Assembly: GCA_020444175.1 (NCBI GenBank)
Contig: JAHLLM010000002.1
Span: 169,494-233,493 of the forward strand
Direction: 5' to 3'
From: Desulfobulbaceae bacterium
GTDB taxonomy: Bacteria; Desulfobacterota; Desulfobulbia; Desulfobulbales; SURF-16
DNA length: 64,000 nucleotides
In this document: positions 54,849 to 63,912 of the stretch, in pieces
Numbering within the stretch: the stretch's first letter is position 1
How the letters are laid out: each line of letters begins with the position of its first letter
The notes under the pieces: generated by a model
The model's database searches: none
The model's input: the letters and a program-made list of their open reading frames with translations, nothing else
What the model was told of the DNA's origin: nothing
Position numbers and translations under genes: made by a program

Positions 54849-55901
54849 ATGGTTGAGAAGTTTTTTAAAGCAGCCATAAAACACAATGCCAATGACATTC
54901 ATCTGTCTCTGGGGGTGCCGCCACTTTTCCGGGTTGGCGGCGAGATGGTCCGTTTAAAGACCGATGCCCTGACCGAAAACGACATTGATCTTATTCTGAG
55001 GACCCTGACCCCGCCCCGCTGCATGGTGGAACTTTCCAAGACCGGCAACACGGATTATGTTTATAATTTTGAGGGGCACCGGTTCCGGGTGGCTGTATTT
55101 CGGCAGTGCGGGACTCTCGGCATGGTTATGCGTCATTTTCGGAACGTCATCTTCAGCCTTGACGAGCTGGATATTCCTCTTGAAGTGAGTACGGCCATCG
55201 TTCAGGAACGCGGTCTTTTCCTCATTACAGGGCCAACCGGCAGTGGCAAAACAACCACCATGGCAAGTCTGGTTGACCATATCAATACCTCAACCTGCAA
55301 GCATATTATCACCATTGAAGACCCTGTCGAGATTCTGCATACACATAAGAATTCCATTGTTTCCCAGAGAGAGATCGGTGTTGATGTCAACAGCTTTACC
55401 GAAGGTTTGCGCTGGTCAATGCGGCAGGACCCGGATGTTATCGTTATCGGAGAAATCCGTGACGTGGAGACCTCCCGAATTGTATTAACCGCGGCAGATA
55501 CCGGGCATCTTGTCTTCGGTACAATGCACTCCCGGACTGCGCCCGCAGCGATAACCCGGATTATTGCCGCCTTTCCCCATGATGAACAGCCTTTTGTGCG
55601 TCTGCAGCTTTCTTCTGCCCTGCTCGGTATTATCAATCAGGTTTTACTGCCGATTCGTGAAGGAGACGGTATGACTTCGGTTGTGGAGATTTTGATGAAT
55701 TCCCATACCGTTGCCAGCCTGATCCGTCAGGAAAAGGAACAGCATATAGCAGACGAAATAAGGAAAGGACGAAGGCTGGGCATGGTCAGTTTTGAGGAAT
55801 CCCTCCATCATAGATGCGTAAACAGAGAGATTGACTGGCAAGTTGCGGTAAAACATTCACGTGATCCGGAAGCATTTAAAAACAGGATGGAGAAAAAATA
55901 A
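54849..55901 (+). CDS. PilT/PilU-type secretion ATPase
   Basis: Type IV pilus retraction-like hexameric ATPase, 350 residues. It begins with a N-terminal domain ([20 protein letters not shown], the DIHL...RxxG pattern of PilT), followed by Walker [21 protein letters not shown], Asp box [10 protein letters not shown], Walker [13 protein letters not shown] and His box [13 protein letters not shown]. The AIRNLIRE motif typical of PilT appears as VASLIRQEK; whether it is PilT or PilU cannot be decided. No other pilus genes are near. Its stop shares one base with the kdsA ATG, so it is in the kds operon. Confidence 0.88.
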   Translation: MVEKFFKAAIKHNANDIHLSLGVPPLFRVGGEMVRLKTDALTENDIDLILRTLTPPRCMVELSKTGNTDYVYNFEGHRFRVAVFRQCGTLGMVMRHFRNVIFSLDELDIPLEVSTAIVQERGLFLITGPTGSGKTTTMASLVDHINTSTCKHIITIEDPVEILHTHKNSIVSQREIGVDVNSFTEGLRWSMRQDPDVIVIGEIRDVETSRIVLTAADTGHLVFGTMHSRTAPAAITRIIAAFPHDEQPFVRLQLSSALLGIINQVLLPIREGDGMTSVVEILMNSHTVASLIRQEKEQHIADEIRKGRRLGMVSFEESLHHRCVNREIDWQVAVKHSRDPEAFKNRMEKK

Positions 55902-56728
55902 TGGCTGGAGTAGAGATAGGTGGATTTTTTAAAGCTGGGTCGGGAAATCCACTCCTTTTGATGGCCGGTCCCTGCGTTATAGAATCGGAAGAAATTGCCG
56001 GACAGATAGCCACAACGGTGAAAGAGATCACGACAAGGCTCGGCATCTCTTTCATTTTTAAAGCTTCTTTTGATAAGGCAAACCGCACATCCCTTGACTC
56101 GTATCGTGGTCCGGGGCTGGAAGAGGGACTCGAAATCCTGGGGCGTATAAGGCAGGATTTAAATGTTCCCGTTATTTCAGATGTCCATGAGGTGGCCCAG
56201 ATTGATAAGGCAGCAGAGGTTCTGGATGTGCTGCAGATCCCCGCTTTTCTGTGCCGCCAGACGGATTTGCTCGTTGCTGCGGCCGGAACCGGCAAGACAA
56301 TCAGTGTCAAGAAAGGACAATTTCTTGCGCCCTGGGATATGGAGCATGCGGTTGGCAAGATAAAAGGCAGCGGCAATGACAAGGTTCTGCTCACCGAGCG
56401 GGGAGCTTCATTCGGCTATAATAATCTGGTTGTTGACATGCGTTCTTTTCCCATTATGCGCTCCCTTGGATGCCCGGTGATTTACGACGCCACCCACAGT
56501 ATCCAGTTGCCGGGCGGTGCGGGCGGCAGCTCCGGCGGACAACGCCAGTTCATTGAACCATTGACCAAGGCTGCTGTTGCTGCAGGAGTAGACGGTCTGT
56601 TCATGGAGGTGCATCCTGATCCGGACAGGGCCCTGTGTGACGGCCCCAATTCTCTCCCCCTTGATGAGCTTGAAACGCTTTTAAAGAAAATTTTGGCAAT
56701 TCATAATTGTAATTCTTCAGCAGGATAA
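55901..56728 (+). CDS. kdsA: 3-deoxy-8-phosphooctulonate (Kdo-8-P) synthase
   Basis: Condenses arabinose 5-phosphate and PEP for Kdo of lipopolysaccharide. The 275 residues show [99 protein letters not shown] and [20 protein letters not shown]. The normal gene length and context (kdsC and lptC next) make this secure. Confidence 0.95.
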   Translation: MAGVEIGGFFKAGSGNPLLLMAGPCVIESEEIAGQIATTVKEITTRLGISFIFKASFDKANRTSLDSYRGPGLEEGLEILGRIRQDLNVPVISDVHEVAQIDKAAEVLDVLQIPAFLCRQTDLLVAAAGTGKTISVKKGQFLAPWDMEHAVGKIKGSGNDKVLLTERGASFGYNNLVVDMRSFPIMRSLGCPVIYDATHSIQLPGGAGGSSGGQRQFIEPLTKAAVAAGVDGLFMEVHPDPDRALCDGPNSLPLDELETLLKKILAIHNCNSSAG

Positions 56729-56842
56729 GCTTTTCTGCAGTTGGAATTGTTGGCTTGCGCTTTGATTTTGCATGGAGAAACTTGTCGTTAACTCCGCTCA
56801 ACTATAACCTGCGACGAGAGAGTATTTTTTAGGTAAATTCTT

Positions 56843-57490
56843 ATGCACGATAAAAACGGCTGTGTGTCCTCGCCCGAGGGTGTTTATCCCGGCGATTGTG
56901 AACTCACCCAGGCACTCCTGAAAAAGGCGGCAGCCAGGAAGGAAAATCAGGAAAAGGGCTATGCCTGGCGTAATTGTCTGCCAAAGGCCAAAGAGGTAAA
57001 GCTTCTTCTGCTTGATGTGGACGGTATTCTGACGGATGGCTCCATATCCTATACGGATGAAGGAATCGAGGTCAAAACATTCAGCGCCAGGGATGGTTTT
57101 GGAATCAATATACTTCGCAAGGCCGGAGTGGAAGTCGGGCTTATTACCGCCCGCAGTTCAAAGGCCCTGGAGAGAAGGGTTGAAGATTTAAAGCTCACTC
57201 ATGTCTACCAGGGAAAACGCAGAAAAATAGTGGTGTTTGAGCAAATAATAGATGAGCTTGGGTTGTCCCCGCAGGAGGTGGCCTACATGGGGGATGACTG
57301 GCTTGACCTGGCTCTGCTGCGTCGGGTTGGTTTTGCGGCAACAGCAGCTGATGCCACTCCCGAGGTAAAGGAGGTGGTTGACTATGTTGCCAGGCGTAAC
57401 GGCGGCCAGGGCGCAGTACGTGAGATCTGTGAACTCATCATTGATGCCAAAGGTCTCTACGAAAATTTACTCAAACAGTACCTGACATGA
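56843..57490 (+). CDS. kdsC: Kdo-8-phosphate phosphatase (HAD family)
   Basis: Removes phosphate from Kdo-8-P. The C-terminal ~170 residues are a C0-type HAD phosphatase: nucleophile and acid D58 and D60 in LLLLDVDGILTDGS, KTFSARDGFGINIL, GLITARSS, and YMGDDWLDLALLRRVGFA. About 45 residues precede this domain (MHDKNGCVSSPEGVYPGDCE onward), longer than usual; an internal start cannot be excluded but none has a better ribosome-binding site. The stop overlaps lptC (ATGA). Confidence 0.9.
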   Translation: MHDKNGCVSSPEGVYPGDCELTQALLKKAAARKENQEKGYAWRNCLPKAKEVKLLLLDVDGILTDGSISYTDEGIEVKTFSARDGFGINILRKAGVEVGLITARSSKALERRVEDLKLTHVYQGKRRKIVVFEQIIDELGLSPQEVAYMGDDWLDLALLRRVGFAATAADATPEVKEVVDYVARRNGGQGAVREICELIIDAKGLYENLLKQYLT

Positions 57491-58068
57491 TATCCGGAAC
57501 AAGAAATTTTCTCTGGATACTTCCTCTTCTTCTTTTAGTGACCAGCCCCATCTGGAAGCCGCTGGCTGTTGGCTTCCTTTCTCCGCATTCCCTTTCCCTG
57601 CAGGTGCAGGAAAGCGCATCGTCGACAAACGAGCATATTCAGCTCCGTGGTGTAAGTTTAACCCGCAGTGAAAACGGACAACCTGAAATGTTTCTCCGGG
57701 CTGAAGAAGTGAAAAGCGGTACAGGCGGCATGGATGAATTTTATTTTAAAAATATTGCAGTTACTCTTCTGGAGCAAGGAAAGACCAACATTGAAATAGC
57801 CGGCGGCGAGGGGCATTATGATGCGATAAAGGGAATTGTCACCGTTGTTGATGATGTCTCCGTTCTCGTTCGCAATGAGTATGAGTTATACGCTGATGCG
57901 TTGCGCTACCTTGTCCCTTATAAGACCCTGAAAACAGCTTCCGATATCTTTTTTAAAAGTAAGGATGCCAGCGTGCGTGGAACAAGTATGAGTTACAACC
58001 TGTCCACCGGAAATTATCGTGTCGGCAGCAGGGTGATCTGCGATTTTAACAAAAAATCGGAATTTTAA
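57487..58068 (+). CDS. lptC: LPS export ABC transporter periplasmic protein LptC
   Basis: Inner-membrane anchored bridge protein that takes lipopolysaccharide from LptB2FG to LptA. 193 residues: one N-terminal membrane helix (NFLWILPLLLLVTSPIWKPL) then a beta-jellyroll of the LptC type (IQLRGVSLTRSENGQPEMFL, GGEGHYDAIKGIVTVVDDVS). The usual next genes lptA and lptB are missing; a terminator hairpin interrupted by element A4 follows. Confidence 0.85.
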   Translation: MISGTRNFLWILPLLLLVTSPIWKPLAVGFLSPHSLSLQVQESASSTNEHIQLRGVSLTRSENGQPEMFLRAEEVKSGTGGMDEFYFKNIAVTLLEQGKTNIEIAGGEGHYDAIKGIVTVVDDVSVLVRNEYELYADALRYLVPYKTLKTASDIFFKSKDASVRGTSMSYNLSTGNYRVGSRVICDFNKKSEF

Positions 58069-58095
58069 CTCCGCCCTATACGAATAAGGCAAAAT

Positions 58096-58246
58096 GTAAA
58101 AACGCTCAAACGTGATGGTCTCGCAAAAAGCTCTCAAGCTGACCATCCGCCAACGAAATATCAACAAGTTACATACTTGTCGGCGGCGGTTGAGGGGGTT
58201 TTTACGAAACCGTCAAACGTAATCCATTCCGTTTGAGCGTTTTTAC
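58096..58246. terminator. Terminator hairpin split by an inserted A element
   Basis: GTAAAAACGCTCAAACG (58096-58112) and CGTTTGAGCGTTTTTAC (58230-58246) are perfect 17-bp inverted repeats. Without element A4 and one copy of its 4-bp duplication they would be separated by about 10 nt (taatccattc), giving a bidirectional terminator between the convergent lptC and 58253-58786 genes. Confidence 0.75.
58113..58215 (+). mobile_element. Miniature inverted-repeat element family A, copy 4 (103 bp), in terminator loop
   Basis: Ends TGATGGTCTCGCAAAAAGC and inverted TGACGGTTTCGTAAAAACC, flanked by exact 4-bp repeats aacg (58109-58112, 58216-58219). Almost identical to copy A1 at 18522. The insertion point is the end of the left arm of a terminator hairpin. 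Confidence 0.85.
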
Positions 58247-58252
58247 GTTGGG

Positions 58253-58786
58253 CTACTGGAGAGCTATCTTCGTTCCTTCGACTTTTCCTCCGATACTCTC
58301 TGCAATATCTTCAAGAAGTTCCTGTTCAACGGTTTCTTCAGTCCGGGAAGGAGAACCCTCAGTGGCCACTGTTTTACTCAGAGTGATTTCGTTTTCTCTA
58401 ATTGTTGCCGTGTAAAGTACTTTGTAGAAAAACTTTTTATCCCCTAATTGTAAAATCTTCTGTGAGAATTCGCCATTTTTGTCGGGTGTTGCAGCGACGA
58501 CAAGGGTAAAGGGATGTCCTTGTTCTGCGTGGGCGTGATGATCATGCTGCATATTGCATTGGTGGCCCGTTTCTGTCTTGAAGACTTGTTGGGCTGCCGT
58601 AATTATAACGACATTTTCTTTGCACAAATCATCCACAATCTCCATGCCGTGCTGGGTAAAAGCCTCAACTGCCGCATCAGCGCAGCGGTTTTGTTTTTCG
58701 GATATTTCCTTTGTTGGCGTCACACAGGCGGAAAGAAGAAACAGGAATATCGGGATTGCCAAGAATAAGAGAGACTTTTTGTTCAT
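58253..58786 (-). CDS. Hypothetical lipoprotein
   Basis: A 177-residue protein I cannot assign to a family. It has a lipoprotein signal (MNKKSLLFLAIPIFLFLLSA, lipobox LLSAC) and a His-rich stretch near the middle (CNMQHDHHAHAEQGHPF), which could bind a metal. The rest is mixed beta strands and ends EDIAESIGGKVEGTKIALQ. It is convergent with lptC and divergent from the ClC gene, so likely monocistronic. Confidence 0.7.
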   Translation of the reverse strand: MNKKSLLFLAIPIFLFLLSACVTPTKEISEKQNRCADAAVEAFTQHGMEIVDDLCKENVVIITAAQQVFKTETGHQCNMQHDHHAHAEQGHPFTLVVAATPDKNGEFSQKILQLGDKKFFYKVLYTATIRENEITLSKTVATEGSPSRTEETVEQELLEDIAESIGGKVEGTKIALQ

Positions 58787-59054
58787 GGTTTTGTCCTTGG
58801 TTGAAGTGTGATGATTTTAGCGGGTTTATTAAAGTCGCAAGTGATAAAGAAAATTATTCTCAGACTTATATCTACCATGTTTTTTACGGGCGAAAAAGAA
58901 AATTTTTCAGAATATCCGGCATGTTTCCTGTCCCCAGTGTTAGGATGTTTTCCTTTACAGGACTCAAGGCAATATGGTAGGGGAAATGTATAATGTTATC
59001 CTATATAATACGTCAGAGCGCATTTCTAATCAAGAATGACATGCTTTATTTAAT

Positions 59055-61163
59055 ATGAAGAGCCATTTTTTTTCCAATCTTCTTGACCGGTTAGTTCCCC
59101 GTGAAGGTTTGGTGCTGCTTTTTTTGGCTACTGCAGTCGGGGCAGCCACGGGACTTGCCGCTGTTTTTTTTATCCGTCTGATTTCATTTATTCATCATTT
59201 TGCTTTTGGTGATGTCGCAGTCTTCTTCCCCTCTTTGGGGCGTTTCTGGCTTGTTATTATCCCTGTCTGCGGGGCGCTTCTTGGCGGCCCTATTATCGCT
59301 TTTTTTGCCAGTGAAGCTAAGGGGCACGGAGTGCCTGAAGTCATGCAGGCGCTTATACTGCGTGGCGGCAGAATCAGACCGCGGGTGGCTTTGGCAAAGA
59401 TATTCGCCTCTGCACTCTGTATTGGCACCGGAGGTTCGGCAGGACGGGAAGGTCCAATTGTCCAGGTGGGTTCCACCCTTGGTTCCACGGTCGGTCAATG
59501 GCTGGGGTTGTCGGATGAAAGGATAAGAAACCTTGTTGCCTGCGGAGCCGCCGCCGGCATAGCTGCAACCTTTAATGCACCTATTGCCGGCATTACTTTT
59601 GCCATTGAAGTTTTGCTCTGTGAACTGCAGGTTTCTGTTTTCGGCAATGTGGTGATAGCCGCAGTGTCCGCTTCCATCGTCAGCCAGCTTTTTCTTGGCT
59701 CAAGTCCGGCTTTTGTCGTACCTGCCTATGTGATGAATTCTCCCTGGGAAATACTGCTCTACGTCATTCTTGGCCTGTTTGCTGCTCTTGTCGGTATTTT
59801 CTTTATTCGTCTGCTGGATGCGTTTGAAGTTTTTTTTGATAATTTGAAAATCCACCAGATGCTAAAACCTGCCATCGGTGCAGCCCTTTTGGGAGGGCTC
59901 GCCTTCTTTTATCCCCATATTTCAAGTTTTATGACCGTTTTTACGGGGGATACACGTCTTGGACTGCCACTGATTGATAACGTACCCCACATCTATGGTT
60001 CCGGATTTGATTTCATCGACCAGGTGCTGAAAGGGGAAGCCTCTTTCACTCTCCTGTTTATGCTTGTTTTTCTTAAACCCCTGGCAACCTCATTTACGCT
60101 TGGTTCTGGAAATTCAGGGGGTGTTTTTGCTCCTTCCCTCTTTACGGGAGCAATGCTGGGAGGGGCCTTTGGCTATATGGTGAAGTTTATTGCCCCAGGA
60201 TTTCCGGTTGAAGTGGGAGCCTATGCCCTGGTCGGCATGGCATCGGTTTTTGCCGCTGCTGCTCGTGCCCCGCTGACGGCCATGCTGATTGTCTTTGAGA
60301 TGAGTAACGACTACATGCTGATACTGCCTCTCATGGCAGCCGGTATGACCGCATCTTGTGTGGCTCAATGGCTTCAGCCTGATTCCATCTATACAATAAA
60401 ATTGACCAAGCGCGGCATTCATTTTGAGCAGGGACGTGACATGGATATCATGCAGGGGGTCACGGTGGAAGAGGTAATGAACAGAAATCCGATAAGCGTC
60501 AGTCATGATCAGAGCCTTGCCGATCTTTTTGCGCTTTTCCATGAAACCCATCTCCATGGATTTCCCGTTATGGGAGAAGGGCACGAACTGTACGGTTTTG
60601 TCTCATTGCAGGACATGGAGCGTACATTGGAAAATGTGGAGCGGACTATGAAGAGTAAGGATATCTCGCTGCAGGATATCAAGGTTTGGGATGTGGCAAC
60701 CTCTTACCCCGTCACCGTGTTTCCTGATGAGGCAATATGGGTGGCTATTCGCAAAATGGCTCCCCGTGACCTTGCCAGGCTTCCGGTTGTTTCCCGGGAT
60801 GAACCCAAAAAGATGGTTGGTTTAATCAGTCGCAGTGATATTCTCAAGGCGTATCAGGTCGGAGTTATGCGAAAACAGCAGAATCAGTTTGAGCGTGACC
60901 AGATTTCTCTCAGGCGTGGTAAGGATGTCGGTTTTGTTGAGCTTGTTGTTGGGGCTGAAAGTGGCTGCATTGGTGTAAAGCTGAGTGATTTGCCCTTGCA
61001 CCAGAGTACTTCCATTGTCAGTATCAAGCGGCATGATCAGGTACTGACACCCGGCAGTTCTTCTGTTTTTGTTTCAGGGGATATTGTAACAGTATTCTGC
61101 CGTATGGTTCACGAAGAGGAAATACGAGGATTGTTTGAGGGGGAGGGGGAGGGGGAAAATTAA
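59055..61163 (+). CDS. ClC-family anion channel/transporter with CBS and TrkA-C domains
   Basis: A 702-residue protein. The membrane part (about 1-430) shows GHGVPEVMQAL (ClC selectivity region, His where ClC-ec1 has Ser107), GGSAGREGPIVQVGS with gating Glu at 132, FNAPIAGITFAIEVLLCEL and GSGNSGGVFAPSLFTGAMLG. Next comes a CBS pair (VTVEEVMNRNPISVSHDQSL; VWDVATSYPVTVFPDEAIWV), then a TrkA-C-like domain (about 620-700, VELVVGAESGCIGVKLSDLP). At the site of the internal proton Glu (E203 of ClC-ec1) it seems to have Val, so channel-like behaviour is possible. Exact ion unknown. Confidence 0.88.
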   Translation: MKSHFFSNLLDRLVPREGLVLLFLATAVGAATGLAAVFFIRLISFIHHFAFGDVAVFFPSLGRFWLVIIPVCGALLGGPIIAFFASEAKGHGVPEVMQALILRGGRIRPRVALAKIFASALCIGTGGSAGREGPIVQVGSTLGSTVGQWLGLSDERIRNLVACGAAAGIAATFNAPIAGITFAIEVLLCELQVSVFGNVVIAAVSASIVSQLFLGSSPAFVVPAYVMNSPWEILLYVILGLFAALVGIFFIRLLDAFEVFFDNLKIHQMLKPAIGAALLGGLAFFYPHISSFMTVFTGDTRLGLPLIDNVPHIYGSGFDFIDQVLKGEASFTLLFMLVFLKPLATSFTLGSGNSGGVFAPSLFTGAMLGGAFGYMVKFIAPGFPVEVGAYALVGMASVFAAAARAPLTAMLIVFEMSNDYMLILPLMAAGMTASCVAQWLQPDSIYTIKLTKRGIHFEQGRDMDIMQGVTVEEVMNRNPISVSHDQSLADLFALFHETHLHGFPVMGEGHELYGFVSLQDMERTLENVERTMKSKDISLQDIKVWDVATSYPVTVFPDEAIWVAIRKMAPRDLARLPVVSRDEPKKMVGLISRSDILKAYQVGVMRKQQNQFERDQISLRRGKDVGFVELVVGAESGCIGVKLSDLPLHQSTSIVSIKRHDQVLTPGSSSVFVSGDIVTVFCRMVHEEEIRGLFEGEGEGEN

Positions 61164-61234
61164 AGATTTAACAAGGAACGAGTAAGGAAGTCATCAAAAG
61201 TCAAAAATGGCTGGCGAAATGCACATTTTGACGT

Positions 61235-61276
61235 AGACGGGAACCCGTTAGGTGAATGCCTTATGGATTCCCGTCT
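61235..61276. terminator. Possible hairpin terminator between ClC and coiled-coil genes
   Basis: agacgggaa (61235-61243) pairs with ttcccgtct (61268-61276) around a 24-nt loop, between two convergent genes. The following T tract is short. Confidence 0.4.
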
Positions 61277-61316
61277 TCTTCGTTCATTCTGACTCCTGTG
61301 TCTCTGGGAAAAGACG

Positions 61317-62189
61317 TTATTTCTGAACTGTCGCCTCCAGTTGTTTTTGTAAAGCGTTGTATTTTTTGTTCAACGCTTCCATTGCCGTTTCCTGGGTGCT
61401 GATTTTTGAGAGCAGAACATTCATATTGATTTCAGTACGATCAAGCTCTTTGTTGGCCTTGTCCAGAGCCAGCGTTTTTTCTTCCAGCCGTGCATCAAGA
61501 TCCTCTATCTGTGAATCCTTTTTGGTCAATGTGTCCTGCAATTGATTCATTTCATGCTGGGTGGATTCAAGGGATGCCTGCAGTTCTTTTTCCGCCGTAC
61601 GTAGATCAGACAGTTCTTTGAGTCTTTCAACGAGCTTATGGTTTCTGTCGGCAAGGGCATTCTGCAGTTCGGAAATTTCTTGATCCGCTTTTTGTCTGGC
61701 CGCTTCCATTTCCTTATGCAGTTTTTTCATCTCATCGTTTAATGGTTTCAGTTCGGCCATTCTGTTTTTGAGTTCAGTCTGCAGCTTAGCCTGCACGTCA
61801 CGCTCCTCGGCAAGTTGACTGCTCAGGCTTTCAGTCTCTTTTTCTTTTGAGGCCAGAGATTGGTTAAGCGTGGTAATCTCGGTGTTAAGTGAGGCAATTT
61901 TTTCATTGAGCGAGGTAATTTCCGCCTGCAGGGTCTGCAAATTAGTTTTCTGGGCGGAAAGCTCTTCTGTAAGGCTTTTCTTTGTTTCAGATAAGGCAGA
62001 GAGTTGCTGGCCGGACTGATTAAGGGCCTCCTGCCTCTGGTCGGTTGCTTCCAGTAATTGTTGAAGTTGCGCTGTTTTCTCTTTGAGCTCGCTTTCCAGC
62101 TTTGTACTTTTGCTGCTCATAATCGATCCCCACACAGAACCGATTAAACCAAAAACAATGAGGGCCGCGATGAGTTGATTTCTGTTCAT
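61317..62189 (-). CDS. Membrane-anchored coiled-coil protein of unknown function
   Basis: A 290-residue protein with one N-terminal membrane helix (NQLIAALIVFGLIGSVWGSI) and then an almost unbroken heptad-rich coiled coil from about residue 28 to the end (e.g. LQTLQAEITSLNEKIASLNT). There is no globular domain and no known motif. Such proteins often act as periplasmic or cytoplasmic spacers or scaffolds; no partner is evident from the neighbours. Confidence 0.75.
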   Translation of the reverse strand: MNRNQLIAALIVFGLIGSVWGSIMSSKSTKLESELKEKTAQLQQLLEATDQRQEALNQSGQQLSALSETKKSLTEELSAQKTNLQTLQAEITSLNEKIASLNTEITTLNQSLASKEKETESLSSQLAEERDVQAKLQTELKNRMAELKPLNDEMKKLHKEMEAARQKADQEISELQNALADRNHKLVERLKELSDLRTAEKELQASLESTQHEMNQLQDTLTKKDSQIEDLDARLEEKTLALDKANKELDRTEINMNVLLSKISTQETAMEALNKKYNALQKQLEATVQK

Positions 62190-62309
62190 TTTTTTCCTCT
62201 GTCAGGGGGTGGTTAGGGAGCTGAATGTATTGGAATTATATAATAAATTAAGTATCTATATTAAAAAATACAGAAGCGTGTGAGTTGTGTCAAGGTGAGA
62301 ATCAGTTGG

Positions 62310-63101
62310 TTATGAACTTAAGAGCCTCTCTGCGTTTCCTCCAAGGATTTTTTCTTCAAGTGTTTTCTTCAGTTTAAGGCTTTTCAGCAGGTTTATCGTG
62401 TCAAGCTGATCCGCCCAGGGGGAGTCGGAGCCAAAAAGAAGTTTATCTGCGGAGTGGCTATTGATAATCTGCAGCGCTTTGTCAGCGGATAGATATTCAA
62501 GTGAAAAAGCAATATCCAGGTAGACGTTTTTCCCTGCCAGGATATCGAGCACTTCATCCCACTGCTGCCATGAGCCCATATGGGTGGCAATAAATTTGAG
62601 ATTGGGAAAAATCTTCATAAGGTTTGCGATTTTTGACGGGTCTGCCCGCAGTTCCCTGGGAAATCCAATGTCAAAGCCAGTGTGCATGACAACGATCAGC
62701 CCAAGATCGCTTATTTTTTCAAACTGCGTTTCAAGTCTTTTTTCATCAAGAAAAAAGTCCTGGTAATAGGGGTGAAGTTTTACCCCTTTGAAACCTTCCT
62801 GATGGATCGTTTCGATTTCATCTAAAGCATTTGGTGACGCAGGATGAAAGGAGGGGAAAGGGATAATCCGTTCATTTTGAATGGAGTGAGACCAGTTGAT
62901 GATGGATCTGAACTGCGCTGGTCGGGTGGCAATGGAACAGATCACACTTTTATCAACTCCGGCGCGGTCCATTGATGTGACAAGGGAGCTGACCCTGCCG
63001 TCAAGGGCTGCACTGACGTTGCCTTTTTTTTCCAGAGCCGGCACAGTTGTTTCGGCCAGGGCATCTGGAAAGGCGTGGGTATGGAAGTCTATACAGGGCA
63101 T
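62310..63101 (-). CDS. Amidohydrolase-family (Amidohydro_2) metal-dependent hydrolase
   Basis: About 263 residues, TIM barrel. N-terminal metal motif MPCIDFHTHAFPD, then GVKLHPYYQDFFLDEK, VVMHTGFDIGFP, FIATHMGSWQQWDEVLDI, LLFGSDSPWADQ and NAERLL at the end, the pattern of Amidohydro_2/TatD-like hydrolases or decarboxylases. Start chosen at 63101 (ATG of MPCIDFHTH), as the longer frame would overlap the upstream gene. It is 4 nt after the nucleosidase gene, so the two are probably one operon. Substrate unknown. Confidence 0.85.
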   Translation of the reverse strand: MPCIDFHTHAFPDALAETTVPALEKKGNVSAALDGRVSSLVTSMDRAGVDKSVICSIATRPAQFRSIINWSHSIQNERIIPFPSFHPASPNALDEIETIHQEGFKGVKLHPYYQDFFLDEKRLETQFEKISDLGLIVVMHTGFDIGFPRELRADPSKIANLMKIFPNLKFIATHMGSWQQWDEVLDILAGKNVYLDIAFSLEYLSADKALQIINSHSADKLLFGSDSPWADQLDTINLLKSLKLKKTLEEKILGGNAERLLSS

Positions 63102-63105
63102 ATTT

Positions 63106-63879
63106 CTACCGTATGGGGCAATTTTGCTTTTGTATCTCTTCGACAATTTTGATGCCGGTTTCCAGATGTCTTTCCGTATAGGTCTGGAAGATATCCTGGG
63201 CACTGTCTTTGCTTTTGATCCCGCCTTTTTTCAGAGGCAGGTCCGAGACAAGCATCAGTGCTCCGGTTGGAACATTCAGGGCATAGCCTACCGAGAAAAG
63301 AGTAGCGATTTCCATATCAATGGCAATGATTCGATGCTTCAGAATGTAATCAATAAATTCTTTGTCAAATTCCCACATACGGTAATCAGTGGTGTGCATG
63401 ATGCCTGATTTCGGGACTGTATTGAATTCCTTTTGCATGACCTCTTCGGCAATACGGTTCATGCCGAAGGTCGGCAGGGCCGGGACATCCTTGGGAAGAT
63501 AGTGGGCGCTTGTGCCTTCATCCCGGATGCTGGCAGTCGGCAGAATGAGGTCGCCGATTTCCAGCGTGTCGTCAATGCCGCCGCACATGCCAAGCATGAG
63601 CACGCATTTGAGTTCATCGAGAAAGGAGAGGCAATGCATGACAATGCCTGCCTGGGGGGAGCCCACACCATAGTTGATCATTGAGATGTCGGCATCGTGG
63701 TCATGGACAACGCTCCAGTTGTTTGAAAAAATCTGTTTGCCCGTGAGAGTGGAGAAATATCGAATATAGCGGTGAAAATTGCATATGAGGATATGGGAGC
63801 AAAACTCGGTGACCGGTGAACCTGTGTAGCGTTCAAGGGTGTGTCTGGCATAGTTATCTGGTCTGAGAAGAGAGGACAT
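63106..63879 (-). CDS. AMP nucleosidase-like purine/nucleoside phosphorylase-fold protein
   Basis: About 257 residues matching the C-terminal catalytic domain of AMP nucleosidase (Amn): NNWSVVHDHDADISMINYGV, GSPQAGIVMHCLSFL, MLGMCGGIDDTLEIGDLILP, RDEGTSAHYLPKDVPALPTF, and IAIDMEIATLFSVGYALNVP with LMLVSDLPLKKGG. The N-terminal regulatory domain of E. coli Amn is absent. It would cleave AMP (or a related nucleoside) to adenine and ribose 5-phosphate. Start MSSLLRPDNYARH at 63879 is preferred to a longer frame from 63948 whose extra residues look random. Confidence 0.85.
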   Translation of the reverse strand: MSSLLRPDNYARHTLERYTGSPVTEFCSHILICNFHRYIRYFSTLTGKQIFSNNWSVVHDHDADISMINYGVGSPQAGIVMHCLSFLDELKCVLMLGMCGGIDDTLEIGDLILPTASIRDEGTSAHYLPKDVPALPTFGMNRIAEEVMQKEFNTVPKSGIMHTTDYRMWEFDKEFIDYILKHRIIAIDMEIATLFSVGYALNVPTGALMLVSDLPLKKGGIKSKDSAQDIFQTYTERHLETGIKIVEEIQKQNCPIR

Positions 63880-63912
63880 GCAGAAAATCCTGTTTGTAAA
63901 GTTAAAAAAATT

